A stretch of DNA of 64,000 nucleotides from Alphaproteobacteria bacterium (lineage in GTDB: Bacteria; Pseudomonadota; Alphaproteobacteria; Micavibrionales; Micavibrionaceae), in NCBI GenBank assembly GCA_018000295.1, contig JAGNKE010000006.1, positions 62,001 to 126,000 on the forward strand, read 5' to 3'. Position 1 is the first letter of the stretch, and every line of letters starts with the position of its first letter. The position numbers and the translations under genes were made by a program. A model generated the notes under the pieces. It made no database searches. It worked only from the letters and a program-made list of their open reading frames with translations, and was not told where the DNA came from. This document shows positions 17,312 through 26,285 of this stretch, in pieces.

Positions 17312-18274
17312 TTGCCCCAGGAACTATTTTTAGAATTTAAAAACAACAACTTACTGCCGTTTCTCTTCGGCGAGCACAACACACACCTCTCCCACCTCGA
17401 AAAAGTGCTGAATATCTCGATTTCGGACAGAGGAAACACCCTGCGGCTGGCGGGTGAAAGCATTCCGGTCAGGCAGGCGCAGAACATCCTCAACACCCTC
17501 TACAGAAAGCTTGAAAACAAAGACATAGCTGAAGTCAGCCCCGCGGATATCGACGCGCAGCTCCGCTTCATCAACGATCCTTCAAAGGACTCGAACGGCT
17601 TGGCAGGCGAAGACAAGCGCGACAGCCTGACCATCCGCACCAAAAAGAAAACGATCGCGGCGCGCACACCGAATCAGATGGCCTACCTGGAACAAATCCG
17701 CCAGAAAGAAATGGTCTTCGGCCTCGGCCCAGCCGGAACGGGAAAAACCTATCTGGCCGTCGCCGCGGGCGTAGATATGTTCCTGCAGGGTCGCGTTGAA
17801 CGCCTTGTGTTTTGCCGACCCGCTGTCGAAGCGGGAGAAAATCTCGGCTTTCTCCCCGGCGACATGAAGGAAAAAATCGACCCCTACCTTCGCCCTGTCT
17901 ATGACGCCCTGCACGATATGCTGCCGTTCGACTTTCTGGTCAAGCGTATGGAAACAGGCGATATCGAGATCGCACCTCTGGCCTTCATGCGTGGCCGCAC
18001 TCTCGCCCATTCCTTTGTAATTCTGGACGAAGCCCAGAACGCGACCACCATGCAGGTGAAAATGTTCCTGACCCGCATGGGCGAAGCCTCCCGCATGGTG
18101 ATTACCGGCGACCCGAAGCAAAGTGACCTGCCCGCGCACGTGAAATCCGGCCTGAACGAAGCCGTTGAACTTCTCTCCGGCATCGAAGAAATCGGTTTCA
18201 CGCACTTTGAACTCAAGGACGTGATCCGCCATCCCCTTGTCGGAAAAATCCTCAAGGCCTACGATAAACAATAA
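17312..18274 (+). CDS. PhoH-family ATPase
   Basis: About 320 residues from a TTG at 17312, preferred because AAGGAG ends 5 bases upstream; an earlier TTG at 17255 lacks a ribosome site and would overlap promoter space. A KH-like N-terminal region (about 1-100) precedes the PhoH P-loop domain: Walker A GPAGTGKTYLA, Walker B VILDEAQNAT and TGDPKQSDLP. PhoH-like (YbeZ) proteins bind ATP and RNA and work with YbeY in ribosome and RNA maturation. The ybeY gene follows 12 bases later, and corC and lnt come next, an order conserved in alphaproteobacteria. Confidence 0.93.
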   Translation: MPQELFLEFKNNNLLPFLFGEHNTHLSHLEKVLNISISDRGNTLRLAGESIPVRQAQNILNTLYRKLENKDIAEVSPADIDAQLRFINDPSKDSNGLAGEDKRDSLTIRTKKKTIAARTPNQMAYLEQIRQKEMVFGLGPAGTGKTYLAVAAGVDMFLQGRVERLVFCRPAVEAGENLGFLPGDMKEKIDPYLRPVYDALHDMLPFDFLVKRMETGDIEIAPLAFMRGRTLAHSFVILDEAQNATTMQVKMFLTRMGEASRMVITGDPKQSDLPAHVKSGLNEAVELLSGIEEIGFTHFELKDVIRHPLVGKILKAYDKQ

Positions 18275-18286
18275 TCATGTAACGCC

Positions 18287-18802
18287 ATGCACATCGACAT
18301 TACGATTGAAGAAGGCGCTTGGCACGCCGAACTTCCCGACATTGAATCTCTGACGCAAAAGATCCTGGAAAAAGCCCGTCAGCACCCGGATATTTCCGCA
18401 AACCTGAACGGACACGCCAACAGCGAAGTCAGCATCACACTATCCGGCGATGAATTCGTAAGGAACCTGAACAGGGAATATCGCGGAAAAAATAAACCCA
18501 CGAACGTCTTGTCTTTTCCTTTAACGGAAGACGGCGATTTCAGCACGGACATAGGTCTGCTCAGCCTCGGTGACATTATTATGGCCTATGAAACGGTGAA
18601 GCAGGAATCGCAGGAGCAAAAAAAAAATTTCCGCGACCACTATGCCCATCTTCTGATTCACGGCTTTCTGCACCTGCTGCATTATGACCATGAAGAAAAT
18701 GACGAGGCGGAAAATATGGAAAGACTGGAAGCGGAAATCCTCGGCACGTTGAAGATTTCCAACCCTTATGAAAAAACTGACGAAACAGAAGCGATAATGT
18801 GA
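18287..18802 (+). CDS. ybeY: Endoribonuclease YbeY, rRNA maturation factor
   Basis: 171 residues. The zinc site HGFLHLLHYDHE (three His) is intact, preceded by the conserved LNREYRGKNKPTNVLSFP segment and LGDIIMAYE. YbeY is a single-strand-specific endoribonuclease involved in 16S rRNA 3' processing and 70S quality control. It lies between phoH and corC, and its stop is 4 bases before corC, so these are one transcript. Confidence 0.96.
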   Translation: MHIDITIEEGAWHAELPDIESLTQKILEKARQHPDISANLNGHANSEVSITLSGDEFVRNLNREYRGKNKPTNVLSFPLTEDGDFSTDIGLLSLGDIIMAYETVKQESQEQKKNFRDHYAHLLIHGFLHLLHYDHEENDEAENMERLEAEILGTLKISNPYEKTDETEAIM

Positions 18803-18806
18803 TAAC

Positions 18807-19772
18807 ATGCATAAAATGACGAAAATGAACCAAGACCCTGAATCTCCCCAGACTGAGCTTCAACAACCGGGCAGCGAGAGTACCGAACAGAACAGGCCGG
18901 AACAGACCGGCAGCGGAATTCTGCACGTAGTCAGAACCATGCTGATGGGTAAACCCGACACAACCCTGCGCGAAACCATCGAGGAATACATTGAAGAAGA
19001 CAAGACGGAGGCCGCCGAGACGCCCTCAGTCTCCGATCACGAAAAGCAGCTTCTCGGCAACATCCTGAAATTACGCGACCTCACGGCTTTTGACGTGATG
19101 ATCCCCAGGACCGACATCGTAGCCATAAGCAAGGACACGACCGAAGAGGAACTGCTCGACATCCTCGCCAAAAACTTGCACAGCCGCCTGCCTGTCTATA
19201 AGGAAAGCCTCGATAATGTCATCGGCTCAATCCACGTAAAGGATATAATTTCCGTTCTGGCGACAGGAAAAAAAATTGATATCCCGGCCTTGATCCGCGA
19301 TATCCCGGTTGTGTCTCCGTCCATGAAGGTTCTCGACCTGCTTCTTCAAATGAGGATGACCGGAAAACACATGGTTCTCGTGATAGACGAATTCGGTGGC
19401 GTGGACGGCCTGATCGCCATCGGCGACGTCATCGAAGCCGTCGTCGGAGAGATCGACGACGAGCACGACCCCGAAGAGGAGCCGGAAGTGCAGATAAGGC
19501 CCGACGGCACGGTCATCGCCGATGCCCGTCTGGAACTGGAAGATTTTGAGGAGCGTTTCGGTATAGAACTGAGTGCCGAGGAAAAGGAAGAAAACGACAC
19601 ACTCGGCGGCCTGATCTTCACCATGGCCGGACAGGTTCCGGTCAGGGGCGAAATCCTCAAGCATGAATCCGGCCTGATCTTCGAGATCATTGAGGCCGAT
19701 ACCCGCCGCGTCAAAAGCGTCAGCGTCAAGAACTTGCCGAAATCCGCGCTCCTGCAAGCCGCAGCGGACTAA
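18807..19772 (+). CDS. corC: CorC/TlyC-like CBS and transporter-associated domain protein
   Basis: 321 residues. A variable acidic N-terminus (about 1-75) is followed by the conserved DVMIPRTDIVAIS at the start of a CBS pair (about 90-210) and a C-terminal CorC_HlyC domain (about 225-310: DGTVIADARLELEDFEERFG, TLGGLIFTMAGQVP). There are no transmembrane helices, so this is the soluble CorC type linked to magnesium/cobalt efflux or, in the same operons, to envelope functions. Placement between ybeY and lnt matches the family. Confidence 0.9.
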   Translation: MHKMTKMNQDPESPQTELQQPGSESTEQNRPEQTGSGILHVVRTMLMGKPDTTLRETIEEYIEEDKTEAAETPSVSDHEKQLLGNILKLRDLTAFDVMIPRTDIVAISKDTTEEELLDILAKNLHSRLPVYKESLDNVIGSIHVKDIISVLATGKKIDIPALIRDIPVVSPSMKVLDLLLQMRMTGKHMVLVIDEFGGVDGLIAIGDVIEAVVGEIDDEHDPEEEPEVQIRPDGTVIADARLELEDFEERFGIELSAEEKEENDTLGGLIFTMAGQVPVRGEILKHESGLIFEIIEADTRRVKSVSVKNLPKSALLQAAAD

Positions 19773-19789
19773 TCTTTCGGAGTTGGCCC

Positions 19790-21352
19790 ATGACATCTCC
19801 GGGTCACAAAAAAAAATCGGATAAGATTGTCGGCGCGGCAATCGCTTTTGCTCTGGGCGGCCTTTCGGTTTTAGCGATGGCGCCTTACGAATGGCCCATC
19901 GTTTTATTTTTCACGCTCAGCAGCCTTTACGTCCTTCTCTCCTCGGGATCAGAAGGAAAAGTAGCATTCCTGTACGGCTGGTCCTTCGGCTTCGGATATT
20001 TTGTGTTCGGTCTATCCTGGATCGGCAACGCCCTTCTGGTCGAGGGCAACGAATACGCATGGGCTTACCCGCTCGCTTTGACAGTCTTGCCCGCGCTGCT
20101 GGGCTTTTTCCCCGCCTTTGCCGTTTATCTTTGGCGCAAGCTTTACGATCCCTTCACGCTTCCGGGCTTTCTCGGGTTTACGGCAAGCCTCTCGCTCTTC
20201 GAATGGCTGCGGGGAAATATCCTGACCGGATTTCCCTGGAATCTCTTCGGCTATACGTGGGCGGGCTTCCTTCCGGTCGCCCAGATAGCCTCCTTCTCGG
20301 ATGTTTATTGTCTGACCGCCCTGACCATCCTCTGGGCCTCGGCGGCAGGGTTCATGTTCATTTATAAGGCTGGCACAGCAAAAAAAATGTCCGTCGCCGG
20401 AGTTCTAATTCTGACTTTTGTCGCCAGCCTCCTTTTTGGCTTGAACAGACTCAAAACACCCCCGATCAACCGCGACGATATATCGTTTGTTCTCGTCCAA
20501 CCTAATATCAGCCAGTCGGAAAAATGGACCGCCGACCTTCTGCCCCAGCATTTTAATACCCATCTGGATTTAACGGAGAGCGAAGGATTAACCGCGCCCA
20601 AAAGCATCAAGACGACCTATGTAATCTGGCCGGAAACAGCGATCCCCCTGCCCTTTACTGCCCACCCCGACGCCAAAGGCATGATCGCACAAGCGCTTCA
20701 ATATTACCCGGAAACGGCGTTCCTTCTCTCCGGGGCAGTGACCCGCAGCCTTGACGAAAAAGGCTACCATAACAGCCTCGTGGCCTATAACAGGGACGGA
20801 GAAATTGTCCAGACCTTCAACAAATTCCACCTCGTCCCCTTCGGCGAATATATGCCACTGCAGGAGATTCTCCCCCTCTCCCCGGTAGTGGGCTTCAGCG
20901 GCTTTAAAAGCGGACCCGGCCCGCAAACGCTTTCGGTTTCCGAGGGCTTCTCCTTCAGTCCCTTGGTCTGCTACGAAATCATTTTTCCCAACCACGTACT
21001 GGCAAACGGCGAAGCAAGACCTGACGCCATCATCAATGTGACGAACGATAGCTGGTACGGCATCAGCGCCGGCCCCTACCAGCATTTCGCGCAGGCCCGG
21101 TTCCGTGCGATAGAGGAAGGCATTCCGGTAATAAGAGTCGCGAACTCCGGCTTCACCGGCGTAATAGATCCCCATGGAAAAATAATATCAAGAACAGAAC
21201 TTTATGAGAAAAAAACGCTGCGAATCAACCTGCCGCAAAGTCTTAAGAAAAAAAATTACATCTCATACTTAAGTATTGGTATGATACTTCTAACCCTGAT
21301 TATTTCTTATTTTCTGAAAGTCATGACCAATCGTTGTACAAATCATGATTGA
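19790..21352 (+). CDS. lnt: Apolipoprotein N-acyltransferase Lnt
   Basis: 520 residues. About seven N-terminal membrane helices precede a periplasmic carbon-nitrogen hydrolase domain with the catalytic triad: Glu in WPETAIPLPF, Lys in FNKFHLVPFGEY, Cys in PLVCYEIIFP. A final helix lies near the C-terminus (about 490-510). Lnt adds the third acyl chain to the N-terminal Cys of lipoproteins in the inner membrane. The SOUL-domain lipoprotein at 31306 would be one client. Confidence 0.95.
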   Translation: MTSPGHKKKSDKIVGAAIAFALGGLSVLAMAPYEWPIVLFFTLSSLYVLLSSGSEGKVAFLYGWSFGFGYFVFGLSWIGNALLVEGNEYAWAYPLALTVLPALLGFFPAFAVYLWRKLYDPFTLPGFLGFTASLSLFEWLRGNILTGFPWNLFGYTWAGFLPVAQIASFSDVYCLTALTILWASAAGFMFIYKAGTAKKMSVAGVLILTFVASLLFGLNRLKTPPINRDDISFVLVQPNISQSEKWTADLLPQHFNTHLDLTESEGLTAPKSIKTTYVIWPETAIPLPFTAHPDAKGMIAQALQYYPETAFLLSGAVTRSLDEKGYHNSLVAYNRDGEIVQTFNKFHLVPFGEYMPLQEILPLSPVVGFSGFKSGPGPQTLSVSEGFSFSPLVCYEIIFPNHVLANGEARPDAIINVTNDSWYGISAGPYQHFAQARFRAIEEGIPVIRVANSGFTGVIDPHGKIISRTELYEKKTLRINLPQSLKKKNYISYLSIGMILLTLIISYFLKVMTNRCTNHD

Positions 21353-21376
21353 GTATTTTTTTTTAGATATACTCAA
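21349..21376. repeat. Inverted repeat overlapping the lnt stop codon
   Basis: TTGAGTAT (21349-21356) and ATACTCAA (21369-21376) form an 8-bp perfect inverted repeat around a T-rich 12-base loop. The stem is AT-rich and not followed by a T run, so it is a weak terminator candidate at best. Confidence 0.4.
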
Positions 21377-21464
21377 GATTTGTTGCATACGTGTGTAGTC
21401 ATACTGTATCTAGGGTCTTAGGAATTTAAGTCCAGATGAACAGTTCTTATCAACCGATAGAGTA

Positions 21465-21470
21465 TATAAT
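21465..21470 (+). promoter_or_regulatory. Possible -10 element for the Xre gene
   Basis: A perfect TATAAT lies 25 bases before the Xre-family ATG. No good -35 element is visible at 16-18 bases upstream, so this rests on the -10 alone. Confidence 0.3.
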
Positions 21471-21495
21471 CTATTAAGGTCAAACGAATTTGAAT

Positions 21496-21957
21496 ATGAA
21501 AAATCAAAAAACAAGAAAAACAAAAGGAGTTCCTGATAACGTCGATAGGTTCGTAGGCCAGCGTTTAAAATCGCGCCGCATCCTTTTGTCAATGAGCCAG
21601 GAAAAACTCGCCGAAAGCGTCGGCATCACCTTTCAGCAGGTCCAGAAATACGAGCGCGGTACAAACCGCATCAGCTCAAGCCGGCTTCTGAAATTCAGCA
21701 AAGTCCTGCAGGTTCCCGTTGGTTTTTTCTTCGAGGGTGCCGAGGATACTATAGGTTATGAAACCCAAGGTAAAAAGACTGGATTTTCTGACAGCAACCA
21801 AGAGCCTTTGGATGACTCAATGCCGGCAGACGTCTTTGTTCGCAAGGAATCATTGATACTTCTGAGGAGCTACTACGCCGTTTCCGACCCGGAAATGCGC
21901 AAAACATTCCTCAAAATACTCAAATCCATGGCAAAAAGCCAAAGCGAAAAAACATAG
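21496..21957 (+). CDS. Xre-family helix-turn-helix regulator
   Basis: About 153 residues from the ATG at 21496; a TTG at 21490 with AAGG upstream is an alternative start. The N-terminal HTH (about 15-75) reads [18 protein letters not shown] with recognition helix [17 protein letters not shown], followed by the dimer-type helix [20 protein letters not shown]. The C-terminal 70 residues are helical. Genes of this type commonly precede metK in alphaproteobacteria; what they control is not well established. It is a DNA-binding repressor or activator by fold. Confidence 0.9.
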   Translation: MKNQKTRKTKGVPDNVDRFVGQRLKSRRILLSMSQEKLAESVGITFQQVQKYERGTNRISSSRLLKFSKVLQVPVGFFFEGAEDTIGYETQGKKTGFSDSNQEPLDDSMPADVFVRKESLILLRSYYAVSDPEMRKTFLKILKSMAKSQSEKT

Positions 21958-21971
21958 CCCTGAACACGATT

Positions 21972-22042
21972 AAGCTTGTATTTCCAGCCCCGCATGGATT
22001 AGGGTGCTTGTCAATTTTTGTTAAGAATCTTATCAAGACAAG
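21972..22042 (+). promoter_or_regulatory. Structured 5' leader of metK with competing stems
   Basis: AAGC (21972-21975) can pair with GCTT (22006-22009), enclosing CCC/GGG. CTTGTC (22007-22012) can instead pair with GACAAG (22037-22042). The two pairings share bases 22007-22009 and so exclude each other. This resembles a switch upstream of a SAM synthetase gene, but I could not match it to a known SAM riboswitch consensus. Confidence 0.3.
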
Positions 22043-22067
22043 TTTCACAAAAGGAAGAGAAACGACG

Positions 22068-23300
22068 ATGTCAAAAGCAGGAACAGCCACCATGAAGAAA
22101 AACGCTGCCAACCCGGCCGCCGAGCCTGATAGGCTTAAGGATTACCTATTCACAAGCGAATCCGTCTCTGAAGGTCACCCGGACAAGGTCTGCGACCGCA
22201 TCTCCGATGCGGTTCTCGACCACTACTTGACCCATGACCCCCACTCCCGCGTCGCTTGCGAAACGCTTGTAACGACAGACACGGTGGTCATCGCCGGGGA
22301 AACCCGCGGCCCCGACAGCATTACGAAAGACGACATCGAAGCCGTCGCTCGTAAGGCCATCCGCGAAATCGGCTATGAGCAGGAGGGCTTCAACTGGAAG
22401 ACCGTGAATGTTCAGGTCAAGCTGCACAAACAGTCCGCAGACATCGCGCAGGGTGTAGACTCTGCCGCAACCAAGGACGAAGGCGCGGGCGACCAGGGAA
22501 TTATGTTCGGCTACGCTTGCCGCGAAACCGACGCGCTGATGCCTGCAACGCTGCACTACTCCCATGCGATCCTGCGTTCCCTCGCCGAGGCCCGCCATTC
22601 TGGCGCTTCCCCCGAACTGGAGCCGGATGCAAAATCGCAGGTGACCCTCGAATACCGCAACGACAAACCCGTCCGCGCCACCTCGATCGTTGTCTCGACG
22701 CAGCACAAGGATGGCCTGACACAAGCACAGATGAAGGAAATCGTTCGGCCTCACGTTCTGGCCGTTCTGCCAGATGAAAGCTGGATGTGCCCGGAGGAGG
22801 AATTCTACGTCAACCCGACCGGACGCTTCGTCATTGGCGGCCCCGTCGGCGATTGCGGCCTGACCGGACGCAAGATCATCGTGGACACTTACGGCGGCGC
22901 GGCCCCCCACGGCGGCGGCGCATTCTCCGGTAAAGATCCCACGAAGGTTGACCGTTCCGCAGCTTACGCAGCCCGCTATCTGGCGAAGAACATCGTCGCA
23001 GCAGGTTATGCCGAAGTCTGCACGATCCAGCTCTCTTACGCGATCGGCGTATCCAAGCCTCTGTCAACCTATCTCTTCACCCATGGAACGGGCACAGCCC
23101 CCGAGTCTGTGATCATCAGCGCCCTGCAAAAGCTGGTCGATCTCAGCCCCCGCGGCATCCGCGAGCATCTGAAGCTCAACCGCCCGATCTACGCCAGAAC
23201 ATCGGCCTACGGCCACTTCGGCCGCGAGCCCGAGCCCGATGGCGGCTTCTCTTGGGAAAAACTGGACCTCGTCAAAGACCTGCAAAAGATCATTGGCTAG
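22068..23300 (+). CDS. metK: S-adenosylmethionine synthetase
   Basis: About 410 residues from the ATG at 22068, which has GGAAGAG upstream; a TTG frame from 22008 would consume the leader. MetK motifs are [20 protein letters not shown], the ATP-binding [12 protein letters not shown] and the [16 protein letters not shown] loop. It makes SAM from methionine and ATP, feeding MiaB, TrmB and other methyltransferases. It is about 20 residues longer than E. coli MetK, partly from the N-terminal extension before [11 protein letters not shown] terminator follows 28 bases after the stop, inside trmB. Confidence 0.97.
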   Translation: MSKAGTATMKKNAANPAAEPDRLKDYLFTSESVSEGHPDKVCDRISDAVLDHYLTHDPHSRVACETLVTTDTVVIAGETRGPDSITKDDIEAVARKAIREIGYEQEGFNWKTVNVQVKLHKQSADIAQGVDSAATKDEGAGDQGIMFGYACRETDALMPATLHYSHAILRSLAEARHSGASPELEPDAKSQVTLEYRNDKPVRATSIVVSTQHKDGLTQAQMKEIVRPHVLAVLPDESWMCPEEEFYVNPTGRFVIGGPVGDCGLTGRKIIVDTYGGAAPHGGGAFSGKDPTKVDRSAAYAARYLAKNIVAAGYAEVCTIQLSYAIGVSKPLSTYLFTHGTGTAPESVIISALQKLVDLSPRGIREHLKLNRPIYARTSAYGHFGREPEPDGGFSWEKLDLVKDLQKIIG

Positions 23301-24051
23301 TTCAGAACACAACGAACCTGAATCCAGAGACTCCGCCCCACAAAGGCGGAGTCTTTTTGGCAGGCGTATCGGCAGACCTCTGAGCGCCCAAAAAAAGGAA
23401 GCACTGGAACGCTGGCTGCCTGTTCTATCTATCCCGCATGAAAAACTCAGCTCTCCGGGAACGCTCCAACCATCCTCCCTTTTCAACAGGAATTTTTCTT
23501 CTGTCTGGTTTGAAATCGGCTTCGGCTATGGCGAACACCTAAGCGCCCTGGCAAGAAAAAATCCACAGACAGCTTTTTTAGGTGCCGAACCCTTCCTCAA
23601 CGGCATGGCCGCCTTATTATCGGACATAGACGCCGCACCCATGGACAACGTCCGCGTCCTGATGGATGACGCCCTGATTCTGGCCCGCGCTCTGGCGGAT
23701 GATACCCTCGATGGAATTTATATCCTCAACCCCGATCCCTGGCACAAGACCCGCCACCAAAAGCGCCGGATCGTGAACCGTAAAAATCTGGATATTTTCC
23801 ACCGCATACTCAAGCCCAGCGGTCTTGTGGTCATGACCAGCGATGTCGAACCCATGGCCGAATGGATGGTCACACAGGCCAGCCTGCATCCCGGATTTGA
23901 ATGGACGGCAAGTAAATCAGAAGATTGGCAGGTACCCCCTGAGGATTGGATCAAGACCCGCTACGAGACCAAAGGCGCTAAAAACGCCAAAAAAATGTCC
24001 TATCTCTTTTTCCGCAAAAAAGACGAAACCCCTCAAAAACCTCTTGCCTAG
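23293..24051 (+). CDS. trmB: tRNA (guanine-N7-)-methyltransferase TrmB
   Basis: About 252 residues if translation begins at the TTG at 23293, inside the metK stop region; no ATG or GTG lies upstream of the conserved start. The family N-terminal motif [11 protein letters not shown] is present. The SAM fold follows: [19 protein letters not shown], and the signature [14 protein letters not shown]. It methylates G46 of tRNA. The unusual point is that codons for [12 protein letters not shown] coincide with a strong intrinsic terminator (23328-23358), so much of the metK read-through may stop before trmB is made. A longer frame reaches back to 23239 inside metK. Confidence 0.9.
   Translation: MASSEHNEPESRDSAPQRRSLFGRRIGRPLSAQKKEALERWLPVLSIPHEKLSSPGTLQPSSLFNRNFSSVWFEIGFGYGEHLSALARKNPQTAFLGAEPFLNGMAALLSDIDAAPMDNVRVLMDDALILARALADDTLDGIYILNPDPWHKTRHQKRRIVNRKNLDIFHRILKPSGLVVMTSDVEPMAEWMVTQASLHPGFEWTASKSEDWQVPPEDWIKTRYETKGAKNAKKMSYLFFRKKDETPQKPLA
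23328..23358 (+). terminator. Intrinsic terminator of metK inside trmB coding sequence
   Basis: A perfect 10-bp stem AGACTCCGCC / GGCGGAGTCT with a 7-base loop, followed by TTTT (five T counting the stem end). It is 28 bases beyond the metK stop yet inside the open frame that encodes the conserved N-terminus of TrmB. Confidence 0.8.
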
Positions 24052-24100
24052 TGTTGCCGAAAAGCCTATATTCCCCGTAAATTCCGGTCTGATAAAGGAC

Positions 24101-24130
24101 GGTGGGCTCATAAAGAGACCCGCCTTTTTT
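24101..24130 (+). terminator. Terminator or attenuator before rimP
   Basis: GGTGGGCTC (24101-24109) pairs with GAG-A-CCCGCC (24115-24124), with one bulged A and one G-U pair, followed by six T. It lies 28 bases before rimP and 50 after the trmB stop, so it may end trmB or attenuate the rimP-nusA-infB operon. Confidence 0.65.
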
Positions 24131-24157
24131 AGTTCCGAAACGAAGCACTGACGAAGA

Positions 24158-24655
24158 ATGAAAAGAACACCCTTGGAACAAAAACTCACACAGTTGATAC
24201 AGCCGGTCATCGAAGACCTCGGCTTTCAGCTGGTGTTGGCCAGCGTCATCGGCGAAGGCGCAACGAGGACCGTGCAGGTTCTGGCGCAGGATCCCGGAAC
24301 CCGCAATCTCGGTGTCGAGGATGCGGCAACGATTAGCCGTTCGCTCTCCGCCCTTCTCGACGTCGAAGACCCGATCGAGGGAAAATACAGGCTGGAGGTC
24401 GGCTCCCCCGGCATCGACCGCCCGCTGGTCAGACCCGAGGATTTCGAGCACTACGCAGGCTACGAGGCGAAACTGGAAATCGCTACGCCTCTGGAAAACG
24501 GGCAGCGCCGTTTCCGCGGAGTGCTGAAAGGATTGCAGGATAAAAGCGTCCTGGTCGAAACCGACCGCGGACAGGTGGAACTCCCCTTGTCGGAACTGAC
24601 AAAGGCGAAATTGGTACTGACGGATAAACTGATTAAAGCTGCGGCTCAAATGTAG
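24158..24655 (+). CDS. rimP: Ribosome maturation factor RimP
   Basis: 165 residues with the RimP layout: an N-terminal domain (about 10-90) containing TVQVLAQDP and the conserved YRLEVGSPGIDRPLVRPEDF, then an SH3-like C-terminal domain (RRFRGVLKGLQDKSVLVETDRGQVELP). RimP assists 30S subunit assembly. It is the first gene of the rimP-nusA-infB-rbfA-truB-rpsO run, with nusA 10 bases downstream. Confidence 0.95.
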   Translation: MKRTPLEQKLTQLIQPVIEDLGFQLVLASVIGEGATRTVQVLAQDPGTRNLGVEDAATISRSLSALLDVEDPIEGKYRLEVGSPGIDRPLVRPEDFEHYAGYEAKLEIATPLENGQRRFRGVLKGLQDKSVLVETDRGQVELPLSELTKAKLVLTDKLIKAAAQM

Positions 24656-24665
24656 GAGAAAAAAC

Positions 24666-26198
24666 ATGGAACTGTTGCAGGTTGCGGACACGGTAGCACG
24701 CGAAAAAAATATCGACCGGGAAATCGTCATCAAGGCGATGGAGGAAGCGATCCAGAAGGCCGGACGCTCGAAATACGGCTACGAACAGGACATCCGCGCC
24801 GAGATCGACCGCCGGACGGGCATGATCAACCTCAAGCGTTTCCGCGAGGTTCTGGACATAGCCGCAATCATGGAGAACGAAGTCTCCCAGTTGACCCTGG
24901 CCGAGGCCCGCAAGATTAAGCCGGACGCCCAACCCGGCGAGTTTCTGATTGACGATCTGCCCCCGCTCGATTTCGGCCGCATCGCCGCTCAGACCGCCAA
25001 ACAGGTCATTATGCAGAAAGTCCGCGAGGCCGAACGTTCCCGCCAGTACGAGGAATTCAAGGACCGCGTCGGCGAGATCGTCAACGGCATCGTCAAGCGC
25101 GTCGAATACGGGAACGTTATTGTAGACATTCAGGGCCGCGCCGAAGGCCTCCTGCGCCGCGATGAGGGCATTCCCCGTGAGTCGCTGAACACAGGCGACC
25201 GTATCCGCGCTATTATCTACGAAGTCCGCGAGGAACCCAGAGGCCCGCAGATTTTCCTCTCCCGCAGCCATCCAGAATTTATGGCCAAGCTGTTCATGCA
25301 GGAAGTGCCCGAAATCTACGATGGAATCATCGAGATCAGACGCGTTGCCCGCGATCCGGGTAGCCGCGCCAAAATCGCCGTCATCTCACGCGACAGCTCG
25401 ATCGACCCGGTCGGCGCGTGCGTCGGTATGCGCGGTAGCCGTGTGCAGGCCGTCGTCGGCGAACTCCACGGCGAAAAAATTGACATTATTCCTTGGTCAG
25501 ACGATATCGCCTCCTTCGTCGTAAGCGCCCTTCAACCTGCAACGGTCACCAAGGTCGTCCTCGACGAAGAAAAAAACCGCATGGACGTGGTCGTCCCTGA
25601 CGAACAACTGAGCTTGGCAATCGGCCGCCGCGGCCAGAACGTCCGCCTGGCGTCCATGCTGACCGGCTGGGATATCGACATCATGACCGAGGCCGAGGAA
25701 TCCCAGCGCCGCACCGACGAATTCAAGACCCGCTCCGCCCTCTTCATTGAGGCGCTGGACGTGGATGACGTCATCGCCCACTTGCTGGTCGCCGAAGGTT
25801 TTACCAAGCTTGAGGAAATCGCCGAAACCCCCATCGACGAATTGAACGAGATCGAGGGCTTCGAGGTTGAAATTTCAACCGAACTACAGAACCGCGCAAG
25901 AAGCTGGCTCCAGAAACAGGCAGAAGAACTTAAGGTCAAACAGTCCGAACTCGGGATTGCCGACAACCTTATGGACGCAGAAGGCCTGCTGCCCAATCAG
26001 ATCGTTCGTCTGGGAGAAAAGGGAATCAAGACTCTTGACGATCTTGCCGACCTCGCCGGAGACGAACTGGTTGAGCTTCTCGGCGCGGATTCGATCACTG
26101 TCACGGATGCGAACGCGGCAATCATGAAAGCCCGCGAACACTGGTTTGCAGACGAAAACAAGGCGCAGGAAGAAAGCGCACAGGAAACTGCGGACTGA
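24666..26198 (+). CDS. nusA: Transcription termination/antitermination factor NusA
   Basis: 510 residues. The N-terminal RNA polymerase-binding domain (about 1-125) is followed by S1 (about 135-200: VKRVEYGNVIVDIQGRAEGLLRR), KH1 and KH2 (RDPGSRAKIAVIS, GACVGMRGSRVQAV, IGRRGQNVRLAS), and two acidic C-terminal repeats (about 365-490: TPIDELNEIEGFE, EKGIKTLDDLADLAGDELVELL). NusA modulates pausing, termination and antitermination. GGAGAAAAAAC precedes the ATG. Confidence 0.97.
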   Translation: MELLQVADTVAREKNIDREIVIKAMEEAIQKAGRSKYGYEQDIRAEIDRRTGMINLKRFREVLDIAAIMENEVSQLTLAEARKIKPDAQPGEFLIDDLPPLDFGRIAAQTAKQVIMQKVREAERSRQYEEFKDRVGEIVNGIVKRVEYGNVIVDIQGRAEGLLRRDEGIPRESLNTGDRIRAIIYEVREEPRGPQIFLSRSHPEFMAKLFMQEVPEIYDGIIEIRRVARDPGSRAKIAVISRDSSIDPVGACVGMRGSRVQAVVGELHGEKIDIIPWSDDIASFVVSALQPATVTKVVLDEEKNRMDVVVPDEQLSLAIGRRGQNVRLASMLTGWDIDIMTEAEESQRRTDEFKTRSALFIEALDVDDVIAHLLVAEGFTKLEEIAETPIDELNEIEGFEVEISTELQNRARSWLQKQAEELKVKQSELGIADNLMDAEGLLPNQIVRLGEKGIKTLDDLADLAGDELVELLGADSITVTDANAAIMKAREHWFADENKAQEESAQETAD

Positions 26199-26213
26199 CG
26201 GCTATTTTCTCGC

Positions 26214-26263
26214 TCTGGTTTGCGGAATAATTGTATTCCGCAGGCCGAGTGGTGTATACCAGA
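26214..26263 (+). promoter_or_regulatory. Hairpin in the nusA-infB spacer
   Basis: The inner stem TGCGGAATA / TATTCCGCA (26221-26242) is a perfect 9 bp with a 4-base loop. An outer stem TCTGGT (26214-26219) / ACCAGA (26258-26263) can enclose it. No T run follows, so it is not a typical terminator. It occupies the position where ylxR normally lies in related genomes; it may be a processing site or a translational control element for infB. Confidence 0.45.
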
Positions 26264-26285
26264 AGCCTGAGATTTAGGAAAAAAA

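Noticed and set aside
21958-22067. Known SAM-II or SAM/SAH riboswitch
   Set aside because: I could not place the consensus core bases; only generic competing stems are supported, so it is reported as a candidate leader.
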